Shown here: piece after piece, positions 34,769 to 45,202 of the stretch
How the letters are laid out: the number at the start of each line of letters is the position of its first letter
How positions within the stretch are numbered: the stretch's first letter is position 1
NCBI GenBank assembly: GCA_009746045.1
Contig: RPFO01000448.1
Location: 2,401,009 to 2,465,008 of the forward strand
Reading direction: 5' to 3'
Length of the DNA: 64,000 nt
Source of the DNA: Mesostigma viride
Lineage: Eukaryota > Streptophyta > Mesostigmatophyceae > Mesostigmatales > Mesostigmataceae
Made by a program: the position numbers and the translations under genes
The notes under the pieces: generated by a model
Database searches by the model: none
What the model was told of the DNA's origin: nothing
Seen by the model: only the letters and a program-made list of their open reading frames with translations

Positions 34769-37700
34769 ATGTCTCATGCAGCCAAAGAGGTCAAGCCTGC
34801 GCCCACGCTCCCCCCTGCAGCGCCCTGCCCGCCAGACCCCTCCACGCGGCCCTTCCCCGGGGAAAACCATCCCTCGTCGTCCACCCTGCCAGCGAACGGC
34901 TCGCCCGCCCAGCGGGCGCCACCACCGCATACGCCGCCCTCCCTACGGTGGAATTTGCGCGAGTTCTCCCATCTAGTTCGCATGGAGGTGCATGAGGACC
35001 GGATGGTGACCGCAGCCCTCAAGAAGTCTTCTGCTGGGCCTGGTACTGTGCTGGTCACAGCCAGCCCAAGTGCTGTAACGAGAAGAGGGGACCACCCTGC
35101 CCAGGGAGGGGCCCGCGAGGAGGCAGGTGGAGATGCCAGCAGTAGCTTGCTTGTGAATGGTGACCAAGACCCAGGGAGCTCGGGGGAGTTGGCTGCGCGT
35201 GGGAGCAAGGAGAACACTGGGCACAATTCGGGGCCGGGGTCGCCGGGGCAGGGGCTAGGTGCGTGGGGTGGCAAGGGTGAAGGTGGCAGGGGCCCAGGTG
35301 GGACCTGTGATCAGGGGGGGGATGCGGGTGATTACGGAGGGCGGGGGGCGGCCGAGAGGCGGGGGGTCGCTGCAGATTCTCTCGTGACTTCCGCTGGGAA
35401 TCTGCGCATATCCACATATGGCGGCGACCACAAACACGAGGTTACTGGCGCACAAGGCGGCAAGGATGTGCGTTTAAGCGTGGAGTGCGGGCAGGCACAC
35501 GGCCAGTCCTCACCGGGTGCTCTCATCAACGACGTGGAAGGGGCATTAAATTCACTGGGGGCCAAGGGGGCTGCTGATGGGGAGGCGCATGCCAGGTCAC
35601 CGGGTGCCCCCCTCTCTCCTCGCTTTCATGTATTGATTGAAGAGATAAAGGCGGTCGCGTATGTGGGACCACCATCGTCCGCGCCGACAGATGGCAGCAG
35701 TGGGGGCGGGGCGGGGCCTGCCCCCGGCCGTGCCTGTAGCCGCCGTATATTTGGGTACGTGATGCGCTAGATTTGGGTACGCGATGCGCTATATTTGGGT
35801 ACGTAATGATGTATGCCATTGGTTGAGAACTTGGTGGAGGATTTAATTTATTTTCTTTTTCAAAACACTTTCGATTACCCCAAGGAATTGTATAGCTGGG
35901 TACGTGATGGTATATTCTGATCAGGCACTCCGCAAAGGTGAAACGGGATATAGCTGGGTACGTGATATAGCTGGGATATAGCTGGGTACGTGATATAGCT
36001 GTGATATAGCTGGGTACGTGATATCTACGTGCTGGTATATATTCATACTACAAATGTATAGGTACATTTTCTGGCCTGCGCTGGTTGTCTCCTTGATACT
36101 TGTGCACATCATTTGGCGTACTTGCATACACCAAAACCAAAGATATATCTGGTACATGGCTCCGCGTACCTGGGTGCGTGATGTTGCATGCTAAATGGGC
36201 ACGTACAGCCACACACGAGGGCCTGCCAATGTCTTCTCATTTCCGGGCATGCCTTGGTACATCCTTTTCAACACATAGATGGTAGCATATTTTCCTGCTT
36301 CAGAATATGAACCATGACGACCTCTGCTTCCCTGAACATGTGTGTAATACTAACACATGTACCATATGAAGAAGCATATGAGGAAGATGTACGCGAGCTT
36401 ACTGTATGACACGACGGCGGCTCTGGAATTTGATCTCTCTACGAATGCCGTGCCGCGCTGTCAAATGCCACGCCTCGCCACGCCTCGCTGCTGTGCATGA
36501 CCCACACCGGCACAACGCACTCAACTTGCACGCTATGCTTCCCCCTCCCTCCTCCCCCCCGTTGCCAGGGTGCGCACCGTGCAGGCCATCTGGGAGTTCC
36601 TGCGCGCGTACGCGATCCACCGCAAGCGTGACGGGTGGCAGTGCTGCCTCGACGTCTCCGCGCCGCTGCGCCAACCGCCGCCCGCGTCGCTAGCCCCGCC
36701 ATTACCCAAGGCCGGTCAACATCAGCACCCCCCCCGGGGATTAACCACATCTGCATCGGCACCAGCAGAATCGGCAGCGGCAGTCTCAGGTCCACCCTCG
36801 ACCCTAACCGTGGCCTCCATCGGCACGACGCAGCTGCCAGCAGCCAGCACCCAGCAGGACCCCGGCCGACCACCCTTGTGGCAGGGGCCGGGAGCATCCT
36901 TCCTGCAGGCGCGCATGAGTGCCCCTGCACCAAAGGGACAGGCCGGGGCAGCCTTGGGAAGAAACCCTGCCAGCGGGGTGAACCCCTATACCCGTCCTGT
37001 CACCGCCCGCCTGCCATCCTTCGTATTTACAAGCACCGCTCCCCCATGCCGCCCCTCCCACCCACACAGTTCCAGCCACCAGGGCCCGCGAGTACAGCTG
37101 GCTGTCCCGCCCCCTCCTGCTGGCATGACCGGCCCGGGCCCGCACCTTCCTGCCCCTCCTACCCCAGCTGCTGGTCCGAAAGGCAGCGCCGTGGCTGCTG
37201 CTGCGGTTTTACCAACAGCGGTGGGGGCGTCACCAGCAGCCACCGTGGGGCGATCTTGGGCCAACTCACGCATGCGCAGCCGGGTGGTCACACCGCCACC
37301 GCCATCAGCGGCGGCCGCGGCGGGCCGTTCAAAAGGGACCGCCATTATTGGCCTCCCAAAGGGGGCTTCAGGGGGTCCGCTGAATAGGGGCCCCGTCGGC
37401 CAGCTGGCCGCGGCATCCACAGCCCTGTCTCATGGGGCATCTTCGACGGGGTCGCCGGAAGGGGCTCTTGCCGTGTGGGCACCGACGGCAGCCGCTGCTT
37501 CCTGCGGCACGTTGACATGCCGTGAGGGGGTAAAAGACAGCTCACGTGTAGGCAGTGCCGGGGACATCTCGCAGGGGATGGGTGCCGCGGGCGATATCGG
37601 CATGAACGCACCCATGCACGCTAGCGGTACCACGCCTGCATCGATGGCAAACTCGCCAACGAGGACGGCAAATTCGCCCACGAGAGCAACACGCTCACCA

Positions 37701-40049
37701 ACAAGGGCGGTGGGCTCGCCGACACGGGCCAAGGGCCCTGGGGGGCCATCCACTCCGGCCAGCGGAGGGGTGGTCACGCGCGGGCGGGGCGGCAAGGCGG
37801 TGCCCATCCATGCGAACGTGCGAGTGCGTTTGGTGCCAGCGGACAAGCTACGCTTCCTCGAAAGGTCCAGCCATTCCCTGTCGACGCCAGGTGGCGATGC
37901 CGCAGCGCTCACGTTCCAAGGCAACGGGTTGGCCCCGCCAGCTGTACCATCTGTCCCAGGTAATGCAAGCATGGGCTCCTGTCCGGGTGGGAGTGGTTCT
38001 GGGGGTGGTGACGGCGGCGGCGGTTTGGACCGTGCGTGGTCCAGCAACGCGGTGAATATACAGGCAGCCACCCCCACGATGGCATTACCAGGGGTTCCTC
38101 CTGCCATGGCGGGCAACGTGCCAGGGAACAAAAGTGCGGCAGCAGATGAAAACGCGGGCCCTCCGGGGTTGTGCCAAGGTAATTTCGAGCATGACGGCGT
38201 GACGCCCCAGGCAAGCCCAGCGCTACTTTGGATGCAGGCGCAGCGTGCTGCTAGTAACCCGGATGGGTGCCACCATCAAAGGGCAAATGGGCACGACCAA
38301 AGGGCAGGTGTGCATGCGGATTCTGGCCCATGCCACGAGACGGGCACTCATGGTTTGACTGTCGACTCGGCGCGGTTTCGCGAACCAGTGGCCCACGAGA
38401 ATAAAGAACACGCTCAAGTCTTGGCGCTGTCCATGGCGGAGCCGTGGCGTAGTTCTTACCCTCAGGGCGGCATGCCGTCATCATCGGTCACGGCGGCACC
38501 GATGACCTGGCGGAATGGGAGCTTGAAGTCGACGGGCCAGCCAGATGGTACCAGTGCGGATGCCAGTGGCGTGACGGGGGTGTGGGAGGCAGGGGCTTCC
38601 GGCAATCATTTACAATGGAAGGCCGGGGCACAATTGCAGGCCGGGGCACAAGCTGTTGGGGAGTCTGTGAATGGGATGGCAGACCCTGCAGCGGTGATGG
38701 CAGGTAGTGGTGGCATCCCGGTGTTCCGGCGGGCGAGTGTGGAGATGGTCCCCTCCCACGCCAGCTTCTGGTTGTGGGATGAAGAGGGCGGGGGGGGGGC
38801 GCTGAGGGGCACCCAACCGATGGCTCCTGGAGCGGGGGGCATGAACCCTACGGCCTCCTCTGGTGGTGATTTGAACCCTGGCGATGGCTTGAATGGTGGC
38901 AATGGCTTGAATGGTGGCGATGGCTTGAATGGTGGCGATGGCTTGAATGGTGGCAATGGCCTGAATGGTGGCGATGGCTTGAGTGGTGGCGATGGCTTGA
39001 ATGGTGGCCATGACTTGAAAACTGGCAATGGCAGCCCAGGCATGATGGGAACGCCGCCCTTGAGGACACGCAGGGGTAGCCTCCGCGATATTCTTGTCAC
39101 AAGTGCTAGTGGTTCTACTACAAGCCCAGGCCCGCATCAGGTCCTCCACCCTGGCATCTTCCTGTCCCCGCTGGACACCAAGGGGCCCGCGTTCAGCTTC
39201 GACAGCGCCGAGGATGGCTCGTGCGCGTCCTATTTTGGGCTCGGCTCTCCCCCTGTCATGCCGTGGCAGATGCCGCCGATGTCGCCGGCTCCGGTGAACA
39301 CCGGCAGCTCGCCCTGGGTCGCTGGCACTTCGCTGATGGGAGATGGCATGGGCAATGCCAGCGCCAGCAAGGGCTCGATGATGGACATGGTGCTGGCTGG
39401 GTCGGATGGTATGCAGGGTGCGCTTCCCGCAGGCAGTGCGTATGGCTCACAGGCCATGGAAGGTAATGCTGCCGCCGGAACGACCGCGGCGGCTCAGGCC
39501 GTATCAGGGACCCAGGAAGCCATGTCGGCGCCGCCAACGCCCCTTGGTGGCGGTGCGGCAGTGTTGATCCCCGTGCCGCTGTCGTCGACGGCGTCTGTGC
39601 GTCAGCCGACGGTGTGGCGTGAAGAGCGGGCGCTCCTAAAAGTAGGGGGCAGCAGAGGCCATCATACGTACAAGCGAGCGCACAGCAGTTCCCATGGACC
39701 GGTGTTCCATGAGGACAAGTCGGTGGCTGCAGTCACCGACGCCAGCAGCAGCGCGCACAGGGCGAAGCCACAGGCGGCAGACTTGGCGTTCGCGGACATG
39801 TGCACGTTGGATCCGGGCTTTTTTAATGGGGATCCTGCGGCCGCAGGTTCGGAGCTGATGCCACCATCCAAGGCGAGTCGGGTGGACATCACACGACAGA
39901 ACGTGTGGCACCAGACGACGAGGGTGTGTGTCCTCCCGCCGCCCGAGCCCAGGCACAAGGCAGCGGTGCCGGGCAACTTGGTGGAGAGACAACCGCAAAC
40001 GGCGGCATCAGATATGCTACCCCAGTTCGACAGCAGCTGGCAGCAGTAA
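34769..40049 (+). CDS. Large low-complexity protein, function not recognised
   Basis: Two exons, 34769-35754 and 36569-40049, join in frame (GG/GTACGT donor; TTGCCAG acceptor after a C-rich tract) to give 1488 residues. The total divides evenly by three, and both exons are long open frames in one phase. The protein is rich in Gly, Pro, Ala, Ser and Thr. Two ordered patches flank the intron or the start: LREFSHLVRMEVHEDRMV near residue 70, and TVQAIWEFLRAYAIHRKRDG just after the junction. The second patch resembles the first helix of DDT-type domains only vaguely. An N-G-G-D/N-G-L repeat lies in the middle (38870-39018). Basic residues are frequent and no signal peptide or membrane span is obvious, so a nuclear or regulatory role is possible but unproven. 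The ATG at 34769 was preferred to the frame start at 34649, which begins 40 codons upstream. Confidence 0.7.
35750..36030 (+). repeat. Tandem copies of the gene's own 5' splice site in its intron
   Basis: The real donor lies at 35754/35755 in TTTGGGTACGTGATGCGCTA. GGGTACG recurs at 35775, 35797, 35898, 35955, 35984 and 36012, usually continuing TGAT. The first three copies also share GCGCTA or ATTTGGG flanks; the later ones share ATATAGCT. A weaker GGGTGCGTGATG follows at about 36171. Confidence 0.85.
38870..39018 (+). repeat. 18-bp coding minisatellite
   Basis: About eight units of GGTGGCRATGGCTTGAAT keep the reading frame and encode a six-residue repeat of Gly, Asp/Asn, Gly, Leu, Asn and Gly. 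It is inside exon 2 of the large unrecognised gene. Confidence 0.95.
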
Positions 40050-40251
40050 AAGCTCGGAGCATGCAATTGAGTCTCGTGCAAGGAATTGGGAATCATAATC
40101 CGGCCATGATGGGATGAGAATGCTCGATCTCTCTCTTTAGTTCAGTGGCCCTGATATAGAGTTCATTCATTCATTCATTCAATCGCCGGCAAGAGAGTCA
40201 CTGCTCCAGTACAAACTACTCACTTGAGTAGTTATACCTTTCACCCCCTGA

Positions 40252-40870
40252 TTGGTGCACTGTCACTGCTGCACAACAAAAATGGGGAAGGGACCACCAC
40301 CTGATCTCTCATTGGTTGACATGCAGGCGGGCCACTGGTTCAAACTTCTCACAGGGCGAGACTGTATATCAGCTGGGTGCAATAAAGCTTTGTCATGCAT
40401 AGCATACGAACTGTGCTTGCATGCAGTAACGTTGCCCCATCGTCCAGATCGAGGCAACATATATAGGCGTATCCTGACATGGCCTGGCCCCAGGGCCATT
40501 CCTAGAAAGATGGGTAAACATGCCATGACCTATCCACAGCAGTTGCTGGCCGACCTAGAGGTCCCAGCCTTGTTTCAACATCGCATTCACTCCCTCTCTC
40601 TTGCTTGGACTGCTATGCAGAACAAGAAGAGGTGGAAGACGATTGTCCAGGCTCACACTCCAGCCCCTGTGGGCAAGCCTCCCCCCAAAGCGGAAGGGGC
40701 GCTTTGCTGAGTAAAGTAGTTAGGGCTTTCTAGATAGATTAGCTTAGAGTTAGACTAGTCCGGTTTCGCGGCTTCGCCCACCTCCATCCATCCAGCAAGG
40801 AATATGTGCTACATGATCTCCCAAGGGAGTCATGTTATAATTTAAATTAATTTAATTCTAATATTTAGGC
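40252..40870 (+). mobile_element. Retroposon family K, copy K2, with open frame
   Basis: An open frame runs to 40710 and contains LPHRPDRGNIYRR, then FQHRIHSLSLAWTAM and a basic Pro-rich end. It matches K1 (reverse, 24043-24700). After it come the hairpin CTCCC-AA-GGGAG (40818-40829), the phrase GTCATGTTATAA and an AATTTAAATTAATTT tail. The frame may be the C-terminus of a LINE ORF, but no reverse transcriptase motif is present, so this is uncertain. Confidence 0.65.
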
Positions 40871-41554
40871 GGCCTAGCTGCTTGTAACTTAATTAATTTG
40901 AGAGGCGCCGGTTTGGGAGAGTATCAATATGCCTCTCCCAATACCTGAGGGGTCAGTTTTGCGGGCATCGATCCACACATGGATCCAGGTGATCTCAGTA
41001 TACCAATGCATGCCGCGCGTGACCCTATCGATCCAATGCACCATTTTGCAGCGAGCTATAGTTTATACCCCGAATGGCCGGATCGATTTGTAAAATCTTC
41101 CTAATCAATCCCCAAATATGTACGTGAAATACACCGTCCGCATTGGTAGGTATTACTGAATAATTATGATGCTGCCCAGCGCCGACCACCTGCAAACGAT
41201 AAATAAAACAAAATATGTTCAAATAATTAATTCCCGAGTGTAGACTGTGTAGTTGTGGTTTTTCTAGCTACCAAACAAACAAGTAGAGTATAAATAAGTA
41301 ATCTTTCACTCCACTCACTTCAAGTATTCTTTGACTGCGAAAAGCGCTTCTTTTGCGGTAAAAAACAAAGAAATACTACTATGTAATTTTTTGGCTGACG
41401 AATGTGCTTTTACTGGCGGTAACAGCAGTGCAGACGGCTAGCTAGGTGGTACAAAACAAACAAAGAATTATAAATTGCGCTCCCAGTTCAACGGCTGTTC
41501 GTTAACCAAACAAACAAACTAATAATTATATCATTTGACGGGCACAGTACGTAG
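40871..41554. other. AT-rich spacer, no gene
   Basis: No coding signal on either strand. CAAACAAAC phrases recur around 41272, 41457 and 41510. Confidence 0.4.
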
Positions 41555-42745
41555 CCCCCCTGCTTGGCTGCCCCCGCCCCCAGCTCCAGCACACCATCCT
41601 CAACTCCCTTCTCCAGCGCTCTGACGACGAGATCTGGGCTCCATCCATCTCCGCCCCCACCCTCCGTTCCATCCTCACGGAAGCCTTTCAGCAGCACGTG
41701 ACCCCCCTTGCTGCTGACGTCGCAGCAATGGGTGGCACGCTGGCTGCTGAACTTCCTCACATTTCCGCCGCTGCCGCCTCCACCTCCACTGCCATTTCCG
41801 CCTCCACTGCCGACATCAAAGCCCAGCTCCTCGACTTCGACCAACGCCTTCAAGCCACCGCCAACGCCCTTGAGAGCTTGCATGACACCGCCGGCCTCAC
41901 CGCCCAGGCGGTGAAGGACATCGCCGCCCTAGCCGGCGTCTGCTGGCCCGGCCGGCGATGCTCCCTCCACCTGGGCGGACTTGCTTAAGCAGCACACCAC
42001 CTCCACCACCTCCACCATCTCGGCACAACTCAAGCAACAAGCCCTCGACCTTCGCGAGGAAACCGACATCGCCCGGCGCAGCCACAATGTCATCGTCAAG
42101 CACTTCGACCAGCCGGCAGGTGAGACCTCCACGAGCCTTCTTGAGGCATTTAAGCGCGACATTCTTGCCCCATGCTACTCACTGGTGAGCTGGACATGTC
42201 GGCTGTCCGCCTCCCCGCGCGCGGGGGAAGGCTGGCCCGGCACCCGTGCTCCTCACCTTTAAGTACATGGCGGACAAGCTGTCGTTCCTTAAATGCCGCA
42301 AGAAGCTCTCGAGGACTCGCTTCACGCTGGACGACGACTTGACCCTGGCCCAGCAACAGCGGCGACGCGAGCTATGGCCGACCTACCTTCAGCTCCGGCA
42401 CAGCGCAGGGGGGAAGCCGGTATACTGGAGGGGGGCGGTCATCCACGTTGACCACAAGCCCTGGCAGCCCCCTCCTGCCACCCCAGACTAGGGAATTCAT
42501 ACCAGTAGTGTAGATTAGTCAGGCTTAGCCTAGCATGTGGCCCACGCGCATGTGCGCCCATAATGGCCCCCATGGATGTTGTCTACAGAATTTAGCCAAG
42601 CCCTGCCTATAACGGGACCCCCATGGATGTTGCATTAAGAACTTCGCCATGCTATGCCATGCAGAGAGATGCTCTCTGTAGAGAAGCCATGCCATAGCTC
42701 TTGTATAGCCATGATGATCTTCCCCCTCACAGGCATGCTCCCGGG
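41555..42745 (+). mobile_element. Longest ORF1-only retroposon copy H9, frameshifted
   Basis: The 5' part encodes an Ala-rich coiled-coil-like stretch (AFQQHVTPLAADVAA to LESLHDTAGLTAQ). After a shift near 41930 it continues with LDLREETDIARRSHNVIVK and SLLEAFKRDILAP, and after a second shift near 42170 with PAPVLLTFKYMADKLSFLK, TLDDDLTLAQQQRRRELWP and the PWQPPP end at 42491. Coiled coil, RRM-like core and C-terminal domain are the parts of an L1 ORF1 protein, in order. The 3' untranslated region matches H8 but stops at about 42745 without hairpin or tail. No ORF2 follows. Confidence 0.85.
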
Positions 42746-43300
42746 CGTCCCCAACATCTACTGCTCCAACCTAGGGCCATTGCTGGTACTTTTGACGTCA
42801 TGAAAGCAGCGTTTTGGACTAGTGGAATATGATTTTACAGCATAAAAAGTCCATTTTATCATGAATGAACATGGCCAACAACCCCAAGTGCCCCTAAATT
42901 TCTCAATATTTGTAGAGAAATGCTACTTCTCATAATTAAAACCTGCACAAATGCACAATTTGGGGCATGCATGTGAAAGTTTGAAGTACAAATTCACAAT
43001 GAGGTTTTACATTTTTCAATTATTAATGGTATCTCATTCTTCAATCAATCAATTTGCAATCGTCCAAACAATTTATTCATTTCATACATGTCCGAATATG
43101 TTGAAAGAACACATGCAAGTGCTCAATCAGCGTGGACCCCCTTGGACGCGCCCCACCATATATACATTGGACACGTCACCCCAACTACTAAACTGCCCAA
43201 AGTCACGGTAACTGATCCAACTACTATGTACATCTGCATTTCTCCACGTTGCGGTGGGCAATTACGTGCAAAACGCGATTTCGTGCAAAGTCCTCGCCCA
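42746..43300. other. AT-rich spacer, no gene
   Basis: Only short frames. No repeat ends or RNA gene recognised. Confidence 0.4.
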
Positions 43301-44579
43301 TCATCGCTTGCCAGGTCGATATGAAGGAATGTTGTCCCAGCTGGCGCCTTCCTTCAGGAGAGTAACATGTTCTCTAGCGAACTTCAGAGGGAAACGAAAC
43401 TTTTGCTCGCACTCATTACTCCAACCGAGGTCGTGCCCTTCATCAAACCATCTGAACACCACCTTCTCCCTCTCTTTGCCCAGGAGGGTGCCAAAGAGCG
43501 GAAAATCTTCCTTCTTGGGGTACTTGTGCTCCCAGTTTATGCACACTCGTCTACCCATTTCGAACTCCAACCTCCGCGACTCAGTTTCGCGCCATCCATA
43601 AAGCGCATCCGGACGTCCGGCCGAACGTCCCTGATTCGGTTTTCGGCCGTCGCATCTCTGCCCTGACCACCACCCTTCTGCGGCTGTGCAGGTTCGTCGG
43701 CACCCTCCGTCTCCTGCCCCGCCCCTCGCCTGCCCCCTCCCCGACGTTTTGCCTTCTGCCCCTGCGCAGCCGCCGCCTCTGCCATCAACTCTTCGTACGT
43801 TTTTTCTGGCTGACCGCACGGTAAGGCTGGTGCGTGAGTTGGTGCGTTGGGTGGGAGCTCGTCCCCTCCCGCCCCCGGTTGTGCAACTGGTTCGCCGACC
43901 GCGGCCTGGCCAACAACACGGCCGGCCTCTCTGGACACAGTCCCAGACGCGGATCCACGGGGAAACCGAACTGGAGTTTCTTCTTCGCCTTTCCCTGCAC
44001 GTAAGCACATGCCAATTAACATGAATACGGAAGGGTCGTGTGAGAAATCAATGAAGCCATGGACTGATGCAAAAAAACTTATGTAGAAATATATATTAAG
44101 GTACTTATTAAACTCGTTTATTGAAAATGAAATTTACCGGCCGAATGTACCGTTGGAGCGTGGAAGGGCATCCTTGGTCGATCGAAGGGCTCCATCAATG
44201 CGGTATAGTGTCCGGCCGATGTCCCTGGCGGCGCCTCAACATCGACCACCTCAGTCGGGCGCATCAATCCGGCAAACGCCGGCCCTCCACCTGAGACTTT
44301 CGGCGGACCCTCCACGTTACGAGCCTCCAATACCCTCTTCTGCAGTGGGGTGCTCGCAACAAAATCCGTGTCAGCCGACGGCTCCGGATCGTCATCCTCA
44401 TTCAGCAGTATCGTGTTCGGGCATTGCTCCATCCCCGTCGAGCGGGGGGGCAAAGTCATCACAACCGTCCTTCCTGACGACGGTACGGGATCGTCACCCA
44501 GACCCAAAGAAACCGAGGCGAGGGCGGGGGTCCCCTCAACCGGGGGTCCCCATGAATCCTGACGAGGCCTCATTCCCAC
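43301..44579 (-). CDS. Unrecognised acidic protein, two exons, frame change near the end
   Basis: Minus-strand exon 44139-44579 (after a CCAACAG acceptor) joins in frame to 43301-43997 through a GTAAAT donor and a GTGCAG acceptor. The joined protein has PNTILLNEDDDPEPSADTD, later a basic QKAKRRGGGRRG stretch and PDVRMRFMDG. Near 43600 the readable protein changes frame; the other frame continues RRLEFEMGRRVCINWEHKYP, then LFGTLLGKEREKVVFRWF, to the stop at 43301, and looks more conserved. A short intron, a frameshift or a sequencing error could explain this. It may be the 3' part of the gene at 44908-50315, because an intron-like block links them. No function recognised. Confidence 0.45.
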
Positions 44580-44614
44580 CTGTTGGACACGACCGCCTCC
44601 CGTAAATCGGGAAC

Positions 44615-44870
44615 GCCCGCCGGCGCTACCAGTAACAGGCCGCGAGCCTGCTTCCTGCTGGCGATCCCCATCCTCATCACAGATACGCCCGCCGGCGTTT
44701 CCAGTAACAGGCCGCGAGCCTCCTTCCTGCTGGCGATCCCCCTCCTCATCACAGATACGCCCGCCGGCGTTTCCAGTAACAGGCCGCGAGCCTCCCTCCC
44801 GCTGGCGATCCCCCTCCTCATCACAGATACGCCCGCCGGCGTTTCCAACGACAGGCCTCGAGTCTCCTTC
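44615..44870. repeat. 72-bp minisatellite containing the inverted hairpin core
   Basis: Four units begin GCCCGCCGGCG at 44615, 44687, 44759 and 44831. On the minus strand three of them contain GGAAACGCCGGCGGGCGTATC, and the unit at 44615 has a variant (GGTAGCGCCGG). One minus frame stays open through all four, but the block is framed by a GAG/GTAAGC donor at about 44890 and a CCAACAG acceptor at 44580, so it could equally be an intron. Confidence 0.85.
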
Positions 44871-44907
44871 ACCAGCACGCTGGCGCTTACCTCCCCCCCT
44901 TTTGTCT

Positions 44908-45149
44908 TCATCCCCCCCATTGTCTCCTCCCGCGAGCCTCCATCATCCCGACTGCGCTTTTTCCCTCCCCTTCCATCTCCTCCCCCGTCCCTCTCCCCCT
45001 CCCCCCTCCTCCCTCCTCCCCATCCCCATCCCCTTTCTCCCCCTCCGCCTGCCCCCCACCCACCCCGGGCGGGTGCCCCTCAGCAATATCCTCCTCCCCC
45101 TCTTCCTCCTCCCCCTCTTCCTCCTCGTAAACCTCTTCCTTCTCCGAGC

Positions 45150-45202
<53 letters not shown>

